A DNA stretch of 64,000 bases from NCBI RefSeq assembly GCF_023516715.1, contig NZ_JAMGSI010000001.1, positions 124,001 to 188,000 on the forward strand. Direction: 5' to 3'. The stretch is from Akkermansia massiliensis (GTDB lineage: Bacteria; Verrucomicrobiota; Verrucomicrobiia; Verrucomicrobiales; Akkermansiaceae). Below, in pieces: positions 18,093-28,692 of this stretch (positions are counted from its first letter, which is position 1; every line of letters begins with the position of its first letter). Made by a program: the position numbers and the translations under genes. The notes beneath the pieces are model-generated. The model worked only from the letters and a program-made list of their open reading frames with translations, was not told the origin of the DNA and did not search any database.

Positions 18093-18140
18093 AACATTAC
18101 ATCCATATATTCATCTATAACAACACAAAAACAACATACT

Positions 18141-18431
18141 ATGGCAAACATCAAACCCCTAGGACAACGTGTGCTGGTCAAGCGCATTGAAGCTGAAACC
18201 AAGACGGCCGGCGGCCTGTTCCTGCCGGACACCGCCAAGGAAAAACCCCAGGAAGCCGAAGTGATCTCCGTAGGCACCGGCGGCCGCGATGACAAGGGCG
18301 CCTTGATTGAATTCACCGTGAAGCCGGGCGACCACGTTCTTATTTCCAAGTACGGCGGCACGGAAATCAAGCTGGACGGAGAAGACTACCTCATCCTGTC
18401 TGAAAACGACATTCTGGCCATCATTGGCTAA
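18141..18431 (+). CDS. groES: Co-chaperonin GroES
   Basis: GroES is the heptameric lid of the GroEL folding chamber. The 96-residue protein has [22 protein letters not shown], the [14 protein letters not shown] mobile loop (about 23-36), EVISVGTGG, and the C-terminal [24 protein letters not shown]. It is preceded by 93 bases from dnaK with the stem-loop described, and groEL follows after 47 bases. No CIRCE or other heat-shock operator was seen in front. Confidence 0.98.
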   Translation: MANIKPLGQRVLVKRIEAETKTAGGLFLPDTAKEKPQEAEVISVGTGGRDDKGALIEFTVKPGDHVLISKYGGTEIKLDGEDYLILSENDILAIIG

Positions 18432-18469
18432 ATCACACGACACACTCACTCAACATCATTTTAAAATAA

Positions 18470-20131
<1,662 letters not shown>

Positions 20132-20171
20132 GCCCCCCGTCCGTTTCTGCGAGACACGGCAATCGACTTCA

Positions 20172-20201
20172 AGGCTCCCCGGTTTTCCGGGGGGCCTTTT
20201 T
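20172..20201 (+). terminator. Intrinsic terminator after groEL
   Basis: The stem AGGCtCCCCGG/CCGGGGgGCCT with a TTTT loop is followed by a T-run (TTTTT). It marks the end of the chaperone operon. Confidence 0.85.
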
Positions 20202-20508
20202 GTATGGAGGGCGCCGGAACCTTCCGTTTTTTTGCTTTTCCCGTATGGGAAACGCTTCTCTTTCGGAAGGCGGCAGCCGCCACTCCGCGGGAAGGGATTT
20301 CAGGAAGATGGGCCGTGGCTGCCGGAGAACCGGAGGAAAACCAGGCTCCGGAAGTGCCCGGAAGAAACGGAAGATTTCACGGGAAGCAGGTGTAGCGCTA
20401 TGGTTTTTATTGAAAATCATATTGTTGCATCAATGTGACGGAATGTTCACGTTTTAAAACGGGCGTGCGGAAGCGGCCTCCTGTAATAGAGGGCCGTTTA
20501 TTACGCTT
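20202..20508. other. Intergenic region before the phosphate transporter
   Basis: This stretch lies between the groEL terminator and the Pit gene. Small open frames here show no family pattern and run through the terminator, so they are not called. No Pho box, riboswitch or other structured element was recognised. Confidence 0.4.
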
Positions 20509-22740
20509 ATGGACCCAATCTATTACTTCATCATAGGGCTGATTCTGGTGCTCTCCTGCTTTGACCTCGTCGTCGGGGTCTCCAATGACGCCGCCAACTT
20601 CCTGAACTCCGCCGTCGGTTCCAAGGCCGCGCCGCGCAGGACGATCATACTGGTGGCCGCCCTGGGCATCATCATCGGCTCCCTGTTCTCCAGCGGCATG
20701 ATGGAAATCGCCAGAAGCGGCGTATTCATGCCGGCCCAGTTCACCTTCCATGACATCATGCTGATATTCCTGGCGGTGATGCTGACGGACGTGATTCTGC
20801 TGGACGTCTTCAACACCTTCGGTCTTCCCACCTCCACCACGGTTTCCATCGTCTTTGAACTGCTGGGCGGCGCCGTGGCGGTTGCCCTGTTCAAAATCTG
20901 GTCCGCAGAGCCGGGCGCAGCGCAGGAACTGTCCAGCTACATCAACTCCTCCAAGGCGCTGGCGATCATCTCCGGCATCTTCTCCTCCGTCTTCGTCGCC
21001 TTCATTTGCGGGATAACGGTCATGTGGATTTCCCGCCTCATCTTCTCCTTCAACTACAAAAAATCATTCAAATACCTGGGGGCCGTCTGGTGCGGCTTGG
21101 CCCTGACGGCCATCACCTACTTCGCCATCTTCAAGGGGCTGAAAGGCAGTACGCTGGTCACCAAGGACATGATCCGCCACCTGGACGCCCACATCTGGCT
21201 GTACGTATGCTGCAGCCTGGTATTCTGGACCGTCCTGATGGCCGTTCTCCAGAACATTTGCAAAATCAACATCCTGAAAATATCCGTCCTGGCGGGCACC
21301 ATGGCCCTGGCGCTCTCCTTTGCCGGAAACGACCTGGTCAACTTCATCGGCGTTTTCATGGCGGGGCAGTCCTCCATGGAGATAGCGTCCGCCGCTGCGG
21401 CGCAGGGCGCGGACCTTTCCACCCTCACCATGGGCGGCCTCATGGTCCCCGTCACGGCGGACTGGCGCTACCTGCTGGGCGCGGGCGTCATCATGGTGCT
21501 GGCCCTCATGTTCTCCAAAAAGGCGCAGACCGTCACGGATACGGAGGTCAACCTGGCGAGGCAGGGCGGGGGCGTGGAGCGGTTCGGCTCCGTCCCCCCG
21601 GCCCGCATGGCCGTGCGCTATGCGTTGAACGCCTCCCGCGCGGTGGAAAAAATCATGCCCGCCTGCGTGGGAAGATTCATTGAAAAACGTTTCCAGCCCG
21701 TGCCGGACGGCCCGGATAACGGGGCCTCCTTTGACCTGATCCGCGCTTCCGTGAATTTGACGGTCGCCGCCCTGCTGATCTCCCTGGCTACGTCCCTCCG
21801 GCTTCCTCTTTCCACCACGTATGTGACGTTCATGGTGGCGATGGGTTCCTCCCTGGCGGACAAAGCCTGGGGACGGGACAGCGCCGTGTACCGCATCACG
21901 GGGGTGATTACGGTAATTTCCGGGTGGTTCTTTACGGCCTTTGCCGCATTCACCATGTGCTGCATGGTGGCGGCGTGCATCGTTTACGGAGGCCTGTTCG
22001 GCATTGTCGCCATGTGCGCCCTGGCTGCCTTCCTGCTGCTGAAAAGCTCCAGGCTCCATAAAAAAAGAACCCAGGACGCGGCGCTGGCGAAGGTGGCCAA
22101 TTACCGGGATCCGGCCTGCGCCGCCCGCTACAATGAAGAAATCATTGAGCTGATGAAACGCATGGCGGAAATCTATGAAATGAACCTGGAAGCCCTGAAC
22201 GTGGAGGACCGGAAGCGGCTGAAAAAGCTCCGGAAGGAAGCGCGCGGCATCCGCCGCTCCCTGAGCGACCGGATGGCGATGGAAGTCATGCCCGTCGTCC
22301 GGGAACTTCCGGATGAAGAGGCGGACCGCGGCAAGCGTTACGTGCAGATGGTGGAATACGCCACCTCCGTCTTTGAATCCCTCTCCAACATCACCACGGC
22401 CAGCCATGCCTACATAGACAACAACCATGAAGGGCTGGACATGGACAGGATAGAGCACTTGAGGGGGATGAACAACCGCGTTTCCTCCCTGTACCCCCGT
22501 TTCCGGGAAATGATGGAAAGCAACGACTATGCCGGGCTGGACCAATGCCTGGCCGGCATGGACGCGCTGGATGAGGAATTTGCGGAGGCGGTCAAGCAGC
22601 AGATCATCCTGCGGGCGGAGGACGTATCCGACATGCGGCGGGCGCTCCTCTACCTCAACCTCCTTAATGAAACCCGCACGATGATCCGCAAGGTTCTTCT
22701 TTTGGCGAAAATTCAGCGGAAATTTGTTCTTGGCTGGTAA
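20509..22740 (+). CDS. Inorganic phosphate transporter, Pit family
   Basis: This inner-membrane transporter belongs to the Pit/PiT family of proton- or sodium-coupled phosphate carriers. Both family repeats are visible: GVSNDAANFLNSAVGSKAA near residues 24-42 and again FAGNDLVNFIGVFMAG near 280. Each is followed by a FGLPTSTTVSIV or LRLPLSTTYVTF loop. About ten hydrophobic segments span residues 5-520. The C-terminal 210 residues are soluble, helical and rich in charged residues, resembling a PhoU-like regulatory domain. The total of 743 residues matches long Bacteroidota-type Pit proteins rather than the shorter E. coli PitA. It stands alone. Confidence 0.9.
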   Translation: MDPIYYFIIGLILVLSCFDLVVGVSNDAANFLNSAVGSKAAPRRTIILVAALGIIIGSLFSSGMMEIARSGVFMPAQFTFHDIMLIFLAVMLTDVILLDVFNTFGLPTSTTVSIVFELLGGAVAVALFKIWSAEPGAAQELSSYINSSKALAIISGIFSSVFVAFICGITVMWISRLIFSFNYKKSFKYLGAVWCGLALTAITYFAIFKGLKGSTLVTKDMIRHLDAHIWLYVCCSLVFWTVLMAVLQNICKINILKISVLAGTMALALSFAGNDLVNFIGVFMAGQSSMEIASAAAAQGADLSTLTMGGLMVPVTADWRYLLGAGVIMVLALMFSKKAQTVTDTEVNLARQGGGVERFGSVPPARMAVRYALNASRAVEKIMPACVGRFIEKRFQPVPDGPDNGASFDLIRASVNLTVAALLISLATSLRLPLSTTYVTFMVAMGSSLADKAWGRDSAVYRITGVITVISGWFFTAFAAFTMCCMVAACIVYGGLFGIVAMCALAAFLLLKSSRLHKKRTQDAALAKVANYRDPACAARYNEEIIELMKRMAEIYEMNLEALNVEDRKRLKKLRKEARGIRRSLSDRMAMEVMPVVRELPDEEADRGKRYVQMVEYATSVFESLSNITTASHAYIDNNHEGLDMDRIEHLRGMNNRVSSLYPRFREMMESNDYAGLDQCLAGMDALDEEFAEAVKQQIILRAEDVSDMRRALLYLNLLNETRTMIRKVLLLAKIQRKFVLGW

Positions 22741-22756
22741 AGGCCTGTAATTCACG

Positions 22757-22788
22757 GCTGCGCCGGAGGCGGCTGCTTCCGGCGCAGC
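22757..22788 (+). terminator. Hairpin after the phosphate transporter gene
   Basis: An 11-bp stem GCTGCGCCGGA/TCCGGCGCAGC lies 17 bases after the stop codon. It lacks a clear T-run, so it is a probable terminator or 3'-end stabiliser. Confidence 0.55.
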
Positions 22789-22955
22789 GGAAGAGGGAGC
22801 GGCATTTTCTTATCCGGAAATTCTCCCGGAATACCCGGGAAGCGGGAATGGGGAAAATTTATTTTCCGGAAAGCGAAAGCCTCCGGAATGCTCGTCTTTT
22901 TAAAGTGTAAAGAAAAACCGCAAGCATTGAGGAACAATTGCTTGCGGTATAAAAG

Positions 22956-23029
22956 TGGTACGGGCGATGGGAATCGAACCCACGTCTCAAGCTTGGGAAG
23001 CTCGCGTCCTACCATTGAACGACGCCCGC
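22956..23029 (-). tRNA. tRNA-Gly (anticodon CCC)
   Basis: The reverse strand folds as a complete cloverleaf with an encoded CCA end. The anticodon stem CGAGC/GCTTG encloses loop TTCCCAA, which gives anticodon CCC. The T loop is TTCGATT. The first acceptor pair appears to be G-U rather than G-C. Confidence 0.93.
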
Positions 23030-23172
23030 ATGAAATGCGGATGCCTATTTAGCGGCAGAAGGCAGGTATGTCAAGACCACAGAAAAATCGTGTCTTCTTT
23101 TTTGATATTTTAACACAGAAATGAAAAAAAACTTGTCTTACCCCCGAGGCTTGAACATAATGCCTCTGTTGT

Positions 23173-23246
23173 GCGGGTATAGCTTAATGGTAAAGCTCCA
23201 GCCTTCCAAGCTGATCACACGGGTTCGATTCCCGTTACCCGCTCCA
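23173..23246 (+). tRNA. tRNA-Gly (anticodon UCC)
   Basis: The sequence forms a full cloverleaf with acceptor GCGGGTA/TACCCGC and encoded CCA. The anticodon loop CTTCCAA gives anticodon UCC, and the T loop is TTCGATT. It lies divergent from, and 143 bases away from, the tRNA-Gly(CCC) gene. Confidence 0.94.
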
Positions 23247-23282
23247 TTTTTTCATTAAATTCACCTGCTAGATACTTCCTTT

Positions 23283-23957
23283 ATGAAAGCCAGGTTCATG
23301 ACAAAGACGGCGCTCAGTGCGCTGGCACTTGCGTTTGCGGGCGCCCTCCCCGGTGTGGCTCAGCAAACTGCTTCTCCGGCAGCCGTTCCGGCTGTTAATA
23401 AGGTTAAAGCCTCTGCTGTTGAAAAGGCTTTTATGAATCAAATGGCAGGTGTTGTCCAGGCCAGCCTGAAGGCCGGCGCCCTGGATATGAAAGCCGTGAC
23501 CGAGATTCTGAACGCCGCTGTCAAGGCCGGCGTGTCTGACCAGGTGATGGGCTCCCTGGTATCCATGGCCGCAGGCGCTTTCCCGGGCAGCGCGCCCGCT
23601 GTTGCTTCCGCCGCCGTTAAAAGCTATGGAACCCAGGTAACGGAAGCCAACGTACGCAACGTGATTGCCTCTGCTGTGGCTGTGCAGCCCCACCCGTATG
23701 CGTCCGTCTCTCCCATCTCGGAAGCGGTTACGAAAGCTCTGGGCAGCTCCATGGTAGCCAATGCCGTTCCCGGCATTGCCGTGGGCGTGGCGGCCCAGAC
23801 GCCTGACAATCCTCTGCAAGGGGTGACCACTCAGACCAGCGGTCTGGTGAGGCCTGGTGAAGAGGCATCCGGAGGGGCCCTGGTCCTGCCGGGCGATCTT
23901 CCCGTGGGCGGCTCTGCTACAAGCCCCGCTCCCATCTCCAATCCTGCCGGAAATTAA
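23283..23957 (+). CDS. Secreted hypothetical protein of the exopolysaccharide locus
   Basis: The 224-residue protein has a clear signal peptide (KTALSALALAFAGALPGVAQQ, cleavage after about residue 27). The mature part is rich in Ala, Val and Pro and largely helical; residues 45-110 look like amphipathic helices (VEKAFMNQMAGVVQASLKAG). No known domain was recognised. Only 21 bases separate it from the beta-barrel gene, so it probably belongs to the same exopolysaccharide operon. It begins 36 bases after tRNA-Gly. Confidence 0.65.
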   Translation: MKARFMTKTALSALALAFAGALPGVAQQTASPAAVPAVNKVKASAVEKAFMNQMAGVVQASLKAGALDMKAVTEILNAAVKAGVSDQVMGSLVSMAAGAFPGSAPAVASAAVKSYGTQVTEANVRNVIASAVAVQPHPYASVSPISEAVTKALGSSMVANAVPGIAVGVAAQTPDNPLQGVTTQTSGLVRPGEEASGGALVLPGDLPVGGSATSPAPISNPAGN

Positions 23958-23978
23958 CCCGATCCATTTATCAATAGC

Positions 23979-25193
23979 ATGAAGAGTCTTTTTTATCTCT
24001 CCTTGATGGCTGCCGGCATGCTTGCCGTCCATGCCAACGGGCAGTCCCTGTACACCCTGGCAGGACCGGTCGGTCTGGAAGAATCCCTTCCCCTGAAGTG
24101 GACATTCAATCTGGCCGCCGGTTATGACGACAACGTCAACGCTTCCAACTATGACCAGCAGGAAGCCGCTTTCATCAGCACGGACATCGGCGCCTCCCTG
24201 GCCAACTACGATTCCGTGACCCAGTACTCCTTCTCCGCCAAGCTTGGGGGTATCTTTTACCTGAAGGACCTTGAGGGAGAGACGAACGAATCACTTTCCA
24301 ACTCCACGCTCTCCGCCAACCTTTCCCACAGCTTTGACCAGACCCTGCGCTACAACGGCAGCGTGTCCTTTGCGTGGCAGCCGGAACCCAACTATTCCAA
24401 CGGCATTGCCAACGCTCGCCGGGACGGCGACTACATTTACGTGTACGTCTCCAGCTCCGTGAGCAAGGCATGGACCTCCCGCTACTCCACCACGCTGGGC
24501 GCCAACTTCTCCATGATCAACTATCAGGAGGACTCCGCCAAGACGGACAACCGCGACTATGTGGGCATGGACTTCACCAACCGCTACAAGTGGACGGAAC
24601 GCCTGGCTATTTCCCTGAGCTGGAACGGTTCCTACTGCGACCGCGAATACGGCAACAACGAATTCTCCAACTTCGTCATGGCCGGCGCTGAATACGCTGT
24701 GGCTGAAAATACGTCCGCCACGCTCCGCGTAGGTCCCCAGTTCAAATATGTGGAAAGCTACGGTACCAGGACCTATCCTTCCGCAGAATTCGGTTTGAAC
24801 CACCGCATGAGCGACCGCTTCATGATCGGCACGTTCATCCGCTACTCCAACGAAGCGACGAATACGTACATTCCCTACAGCGGTGCCAGTTACTATTCCA
24901 ATGAAACGTGGCGCTTCGGCGTGAACAGCACGCTGAAACTGACGCACCGCGCCAGCCTGAACTGCGGCGTAAACCTGATTTCCAGCGAGTACAGCCGCCT
25001 GAGCTCCGGCAGCAACAGTGATACGTCTGACCTGACCTTCAATGCTACGGCCGGCATCAAGCTGCTGCTGACTAATGCGCTGGCTCTTACGGCCCAGTAC
25101 TCCTACACCAACGGTTCCTACGGCGGCTATAACTACCCGATGCCCTCCTACAACCGCAACGTGTTCTCCTTCGGCGTGAATTACAGCTTCTAA
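23979..25193 (+). CDS. Outer-membrane beta-barrel protein of the exopolysaccharide locus
   Basis: The 404-residue protein has a signal peptide (LFYLSLMAAGMLAVHANGQS). After it come many alternating amphipathic strands ending in aromatic residues, for example WTFNLAAGYDDNVNASNYD, YSFSAKLGGIFYL and a final NVFSFGVNYSF that ends in Phe, the usual sorting signal for BAM-inserted barrels. The GYDDNVN phrase is common in barrels linked to exopolysaccharide systems (the putative-porin-2 type). It probably sits in the outer membrane and helps export or anchor the polymer; this role is inferred from context. A terminator follows. Confidence 0.72.
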   Translation: MKSLFYLSLMAAGMLAVHANGQSLYTLAGPVGLEESLPLKWTFNLAAGYDDNVNASNYDQQEAAFISTDIGASLANYDSVTQYSFSAKLGGIFYLKDLEGETNESLSNSTLSANLSHSFDQTLRYNGSVSFAWQPEPNYSNGIANARRDGDYIYVYVSSSVSKAWTSRYSTTLGANFSMINYQEDSAKTDNRDYVGMDFTNRYKWTERLAISLSWNGSYCDREYGNNEFSNFVMAGAEYAVAENTSATLRVGPQFKYVESYGTRTYPSAEFGLNHRMSDRFMIGTFIRYSNEATNTYIPYSGASYYSNETWRFGVNSTLKLTHRASLNCGVNLISSEYSRLSSGSNSDTSDLTFNATAGIKLLLTNALALTAQYSYTNGSYGGYNYPMPSYNRNVFSFGVNYSF

Positions 25194-25218
25194 GTCTTGA
25201 CTGACCATTAATGTCCTT

Positions 25219-25263
25219 ACTCCTCTAATTGCGAATGTTCATTCACAATTAGAGGAGTTTTTA
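25219..25263 (+). terminator. Intrinsic terminator between barrel and autokinase genes
   Basis: A 13-bp stem ACTCCTCTAATTG/CAATTAGAGGAGT with a 14-base loop is followed by a TTTTT run. It separates the barrel gene from the autokinase gene, which starts only about 23 bases downstream, so it may act as an attenuator. Confidence 0.8.
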
Positions 25264-25285
25264 TCTTACTACCTCACTATCTTTC

Positions 25286-27493
25286 ATGAATGCCCAGGAT
25301 CAGCAGAACAGTGATCGCATCGTACGCAACATTGACTATTTGCAAGTTTTAAAAAATCGCTGGAAAGAAGTCTTCCTGGTCTTCCTTCTGGTGCTGGTCA
25401 TTTCCGTGGTAGTGACTTTCCTGATGCCGCCCTCCTACCGGGCGACGAGCCAGTTCCAGATCAAGCTGCCCAAGCCCGTAATGGAAATCGGCCAGGGGGG
25501 GGACGTGGTCGCCTCCTCCAACGTGACGGCTAACTACATTCCCATGCAGTATTCCGTGCTGACTTCCACTGAAGTTCTGAAGGTGGTGTCCAGGAAGCTG
25601 AATCTTGCCGCGGAATGGGGCATGACGGATGAAATGGCGGCATCCAATCTGGCCGGCATGATCAAGGTGGCTCCCGTGCGTGCGACGGACCTGGTGGACG
25701 TCATTGTCTCCGGCCCGGATCCCAAACTGGTGCAGAACATCGCCAAGACGGTTCCCGAGGCTTACAAGCAGGACCGTGAAATGCGTGAAAACCGCCTGGT
25801 GGAAACCGCCATCAAAAGTTTGAAGGACGTTCTCCGGGAACAGGAGGATACCGTCAATGAAAAGATGATGTCCCTCAAGAAGCTGATTGCGGAAAGCTCC
25901 TACCTTCCCACTACCTGGAGAAACGGTGAAAACCGGAGCACTCTGACGGCCGGCATGGAAGAGGAAGACTTCCGGAACGCCAAATCCCAGGCCATGCAGT
26001 TTGAAAAGGATGAAAAGGAACTGGCTTCCTACGTGCAGGAACTGCAGCGTCTGCCTGACGACAAGCTGCTGGATTACGTCATCAGTTCCGACCTGCTGAA
26101 TGCGGAATCCGTAGGAGCCAAGGCCCTGCGTGAAACCTATGCCGAATTTTCCGACAAGCTCAAGGAGAAGGAAAACCTGAAAGCCCAGAACATCGGGGCC
26201 AGGCACCCCAAGATGCTGGCGCTGCTGGAGACGGAAAGGATTCTGGGAGAGAAGCTGAACAAGGAGCTGATCGGGCTGCGCTCCTCCCTGAAAAGCAAGC
26301 TGGAAATGGTTTCCGCAAGCCGGAAGCACTGGGAGGCGACCGTCGCTCAAAAGGAGGAAGCTCTCCAGAAGCATGTCCTGCAGGTTCCCATGTATGAACA
26401 GGCCAGCCGTGATTATGACGCCGCGCTGGACCAGCTCAAGGACCTGGATTCCCGGTACAAGGATGAAATCGCCCGTCTGCGCGTTCCCCGTGAAGCGATT
26501 GAAATGTACCAGCTTCCGACCTATCCTGCCGCTCCCTACAAGCCGAACGTGACCATCAACCTGGCGGTGGGCGCCGGGGCCGGGCTGCTTCTGGGCATCG
26601 GGCTGGCCCTGCTGCTGGAATTCATGGACACTTCCGTGAAGACGATGGAGGACGTGGAACGGGCCCTGCAGGTTCCGGTGCTGGGCATTATCCCCAAGAA
26701 TGTGCCGATCCTTCATTCTTCCGATGTGATGGGCCCGGACGCGGAAGCCTACCGTATTCTGCGAACAAATATAGAATTCAATAAAAAGGGATTGGAGGAA
26801 ATTTCCTTGACCTTTGTTTCCGGCAGTGCCGGGGAAGGGAAGACCACCACCTTGTGCAACCTGGCCTATATCTGCGCCCAGGGCGGCTATGCCACCCTGA
26901 TGATTGACGCCGACCTGCGCCGTTCCAAGCTTCACCGGTATTATGAACTGGACAATGAAGTGGGACTGACCTCCTATCTGCTGGAAGACTACCCGCTGGA
27001 GGAAGTGATTTTCCAGACGCCCATTGAAAACCTGTACGTGATGCCTGCGGGCCCCACGCCCTTCGACCCGTCGGGCGCGTTGAATTCCCGCAAATTCAAT
27101 GAACTGCTCCAGGAAGTGAAGCAGCGCTTTGACATCGTGCTGGTGGACTCCCCGCCCATCCTCGGCGTCAGTGATTCCGCCGTCATCGTGAGCGAGGTGG
27201 ATATGACGCTCATGGTCGTCCAGCCCCGCAAACTGCCGCTGAAAGCCCTCCTGAGGCAGAAGCAGGTGATTGAATCCGTAGGCGGCAACCTGGCCGGCGT
27301 GGTGATGAATAATGTGGACATCACGTCCGATCACCAGTATCAGTATTACACGACTTATTACTCCTATTATTCTGCGGATGGCGGTTCCTCCGGCGAGAAT
27401 GCGGACGCCTCTTCCATGAAGAAGGCCGAGCGTTCCGGAAAGGCCAAGGAGCTGGCGGCCACCCAGTCCCATGATAGTGAAGATCTGTACTAA
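25286..27493 (+). CDS. Exopolysaccharide chain-length determinant tyrosine autokinase (Wzc/GumC type)
   Basis: This inner-membrane protein controls polymer length and export. The 735 residues show an N-terminal Wzz domain with a membrane segment (VFLVFLLVLVISVVVTFLM, about 34-53), a long periplasmic coiled coil (about 150-400), a second membrane segment (INLAVGAGAGLLLGIGLALLL, about 420-445) and a cytoplasmic BY-kinase. Kinase motifs: Walker A GSAGEGKTTTLCN (about 513), Walker A' MIDADLRRSK, Walker B FDIVLVDSPP. The tail has a tyrosine cluster (YQYYTTYYSYYS) that is the usual autophosphorylation region. No glycosyltransferases flank it here. Confidence 0.93.
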   Translation: MNAQDQQNSDRIVRNIDYLQVLKNRWKEVFLVFLLVLVISVVVTFLMPPSYRATSQFQIKLPKPVMEIGQGGDVVASSNVTANYIPMQYSVLTSTEVLKVVSRKLNLAAEWGMTDEMAASNLAGMIKVAPVRATDLVDVIVSGPDPKLVQNIAKTVPEAYKQDREMRENRLVETAIKSLKDVLREQEDTVNEKMMSLKKLIAESSYLPTTWRNGENRSTLTAGMEEEDFRNAKSQAMQFEKDEKELASYVQELQRLPDDKLLDYVISSDLLNAESVGAKALRETYAEFSDKLKEKENLKAQNIGARHPKMLALLETERILGEKLNKELIGLRSSLKSKLEMVSASRKHWEATVAQKEEALQKHVLQVPMYEQASRDYDAALDQLKDLDSRYKDEIARLRVPREAIEMYQLPTYPAAPYKPNVTINLAVGAGAGLLLGIGLALLLEFMDTSVKTMEDVERALQVPVLGIIPKNVPILHSSDVMGPDAEAYRILRTNIEFNKKGLEEISLTFVSGSAGEGKTTTLCNLAYICAQGGYATLMIDADLRRSKLHRYYELDNEVGLTSYLLEDYPLEEVIFQTPIENLYVMPAGPTPFDPSGALNSRKFNELLQEVKQRFDIVLVDSPPILGVSDSAVIVSEVDMTLMVVQPRKLPLKALLRQKQVIESVGGNLAGVVMNNVDITSDHQYQYYTTYYSYYSADGGSSGENADASSMKKAERSGKAKELAATQSHDSEDLY

Positions 27494-27504
27494 CCCATTG
27501 CTCC

Positions 27505-28110
27505 ATGAAAAAATACATTTGTTCCCTCCTTTGCCTCTTGCTGGGTGCGGCGGGGCTGGCGTCCGCCCAGTCTCCGGACGCCGTGCCTGCGCAGGGCACC
27601 ATTGAAATTCAGGTGCGCGGCATTCCTGCGGATGACGCTACGGCCATTTCCGGCCAGTATCTGCTGGACGGCAACGGGACGATACGCATGCCCCAGCTTC
27701 CGCCGGGCCACGACGTGCTGCGCGTGGTAGGCAAGACGGCGCGCCAGATTGAAGATATGCTGATGGCCGCCTATAAGAAGGCGGAATTGTACACGGCCCC
27801 CACCTTTCTGGTGAAGGTGCAGAGTTCGGACGCGCGGCTGACGGAGCACATTGTGCTGGTGAGCGGCGGCGTAGCCATGAAGAAAAACGTCCTGTGGCGG
27901 CGCGGCATGACGCTTCTGGAAGCGATTGTGGGCGCGGGCGACATTACGGACTGGGGTTCCCGGTACGTGCAGGTGACGCGCGGCGGAAAAACCGTGACGT
28001 ACGATTACTTCTCCATCAAGGACAGGGCGATTCCCATTCAGCCCAATGACCGCATCTTCGTTCCCCAGCGCGGGATTTTTGAAGGGCGGCCCGCGAAGCT
28101 CCTGCCCTGA
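27505..28110 (+). CDS. Polysaccharide export protein with SLBB domain (Wza-like)
   Basis: The 201-residue protein has a signal peptide (KKYICSLLCLLLGAAGLASAQ) and one polysaccharide biosynthesis/export domain: YLLDGNGTIRMPQLPP, GKTARQIEDMLMAAYKKAEL. After it comes an SLBB-type unit: VLVSGGVAMKKNVLWRRGMTLLEAI and a final PNDRIFVPQRG. Wza-family proteins form the outer-membrane or periplasmic export channel. The lipobox Cys typical of Wza is absent, since the signal ends ASAQS, so it may be soluble or associate with the barrel two genes upstream. It starts 11 bases after the autokinase and is followed by a terminator. Confidence 0.85.
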   Translation: MKKYICSLLCLLLGAAGLASAQSPDAVPAQGTIEIQVRGIPADDATAISGQYLLDGNGTIRMPQLPPGHDVLRVVGKTARQIEDMLMAAYKKAELYTAPTFLVKVQSSDARLTEHIVLVSGGVAMKKNVLWRRGMTLLEAIVGAGDITDWGSRYVQVTRGGKTVTYDYFSIKDRAIPIQPNDRIFVPQRGIFEGRPAKLLP

Positions 28111-28127
28111 AACATTCTTTTTTCATG

Positions 28128-28158
28128 CCCGGCTTTCCATAGGGAAGCCGGGTTTTTT
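28128..28158 (+). terminator. Intrinsic terminator of the exopolysaccharide operon
   Basis: The stem CCCGGCTTTCC/GGGAAGCCGGG with a 3-base loop is followed by six Ts. It lies 17 bases after the export-protein stop. Confidence 0.88.
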
Positions 28159-28692
28159 ATTGCCCCGGTTCCCGGAAAATCCATGGAATGCCGGAAAAAA
28201 CACGTGGGCCGGCGTCCGGGATGGGAACAGGCCGCTGGGGAGATGGAACGCGGAAGGCCTGTCATGAAATTTCCCAGGCCCTTTTCTGGAAATGGGCCGT
28301 GCATGCGTGGAACCGTATGGTAGAATCATAGCGGGAAAAAAGTTTTCCCTTGAACCGTACGGCGCCAGTAAAAACGCTGGTGGAAGGGGTTTTTTCCCTG
28401 TGCCCGTGAACCTCTGTATTCACCGGAACGGAAGGCCTGCGGGGCGGAAAGAGTTGAGGAACATGCTGTTTCCGCCGGGGGCGTAGGCCCTTTTCCCGTG
28501 ATTGGCTGATACGGCCTCCGGGCATATATTGCGATGAAATGAGTTCAGTATGAATGTAAAAAACAGAAAAACAAAGAAAAATGTTGAATATTCTTGGACT
28601 CAATGCATTTTTGGAATCTTCCAAAAATGTTAGAGTTTCGTGCGGAATGTCTGCATGGAGCTTCGCAATCCCAATGTAAAAACTCATTAACC
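28159..28692. other. Intergenic region before the double-HTH gene
   Basis: About 530 bases carry no convincing gene. It contains a direct repeat GAACCGTAYGG (near 28310 and 28352), a GGGAAAA-AAG-TTTTCCC dyad near 28333, and the perfect palindrome at 28606-28629, then turns AT-rich near the downstream gene. The upstream in-frame extension of the next gene (28594-28692) overlaps the palindrome and is not used. Confidence 0.45.
28606..28629. promoter_or_regulatory. Perfect 24-bp palindrome, probable operator
   Basis: CATTTTTGGAA-TC-TTCCAAAAATG has two perfect 11-bp arms with a 2-bp centre. It lies 63 bases before the start of the double-HTH gene and has no T-run, so an operator, perhaps autoregulatory, is more likely than a terminator. 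Confidence 0.5.

Noticed and set aside
25349-27472. A 707-codon minus-strand frame opposite the autokinase
   Set aside because: Shadow of the coding strand; low-complexity and without domains.
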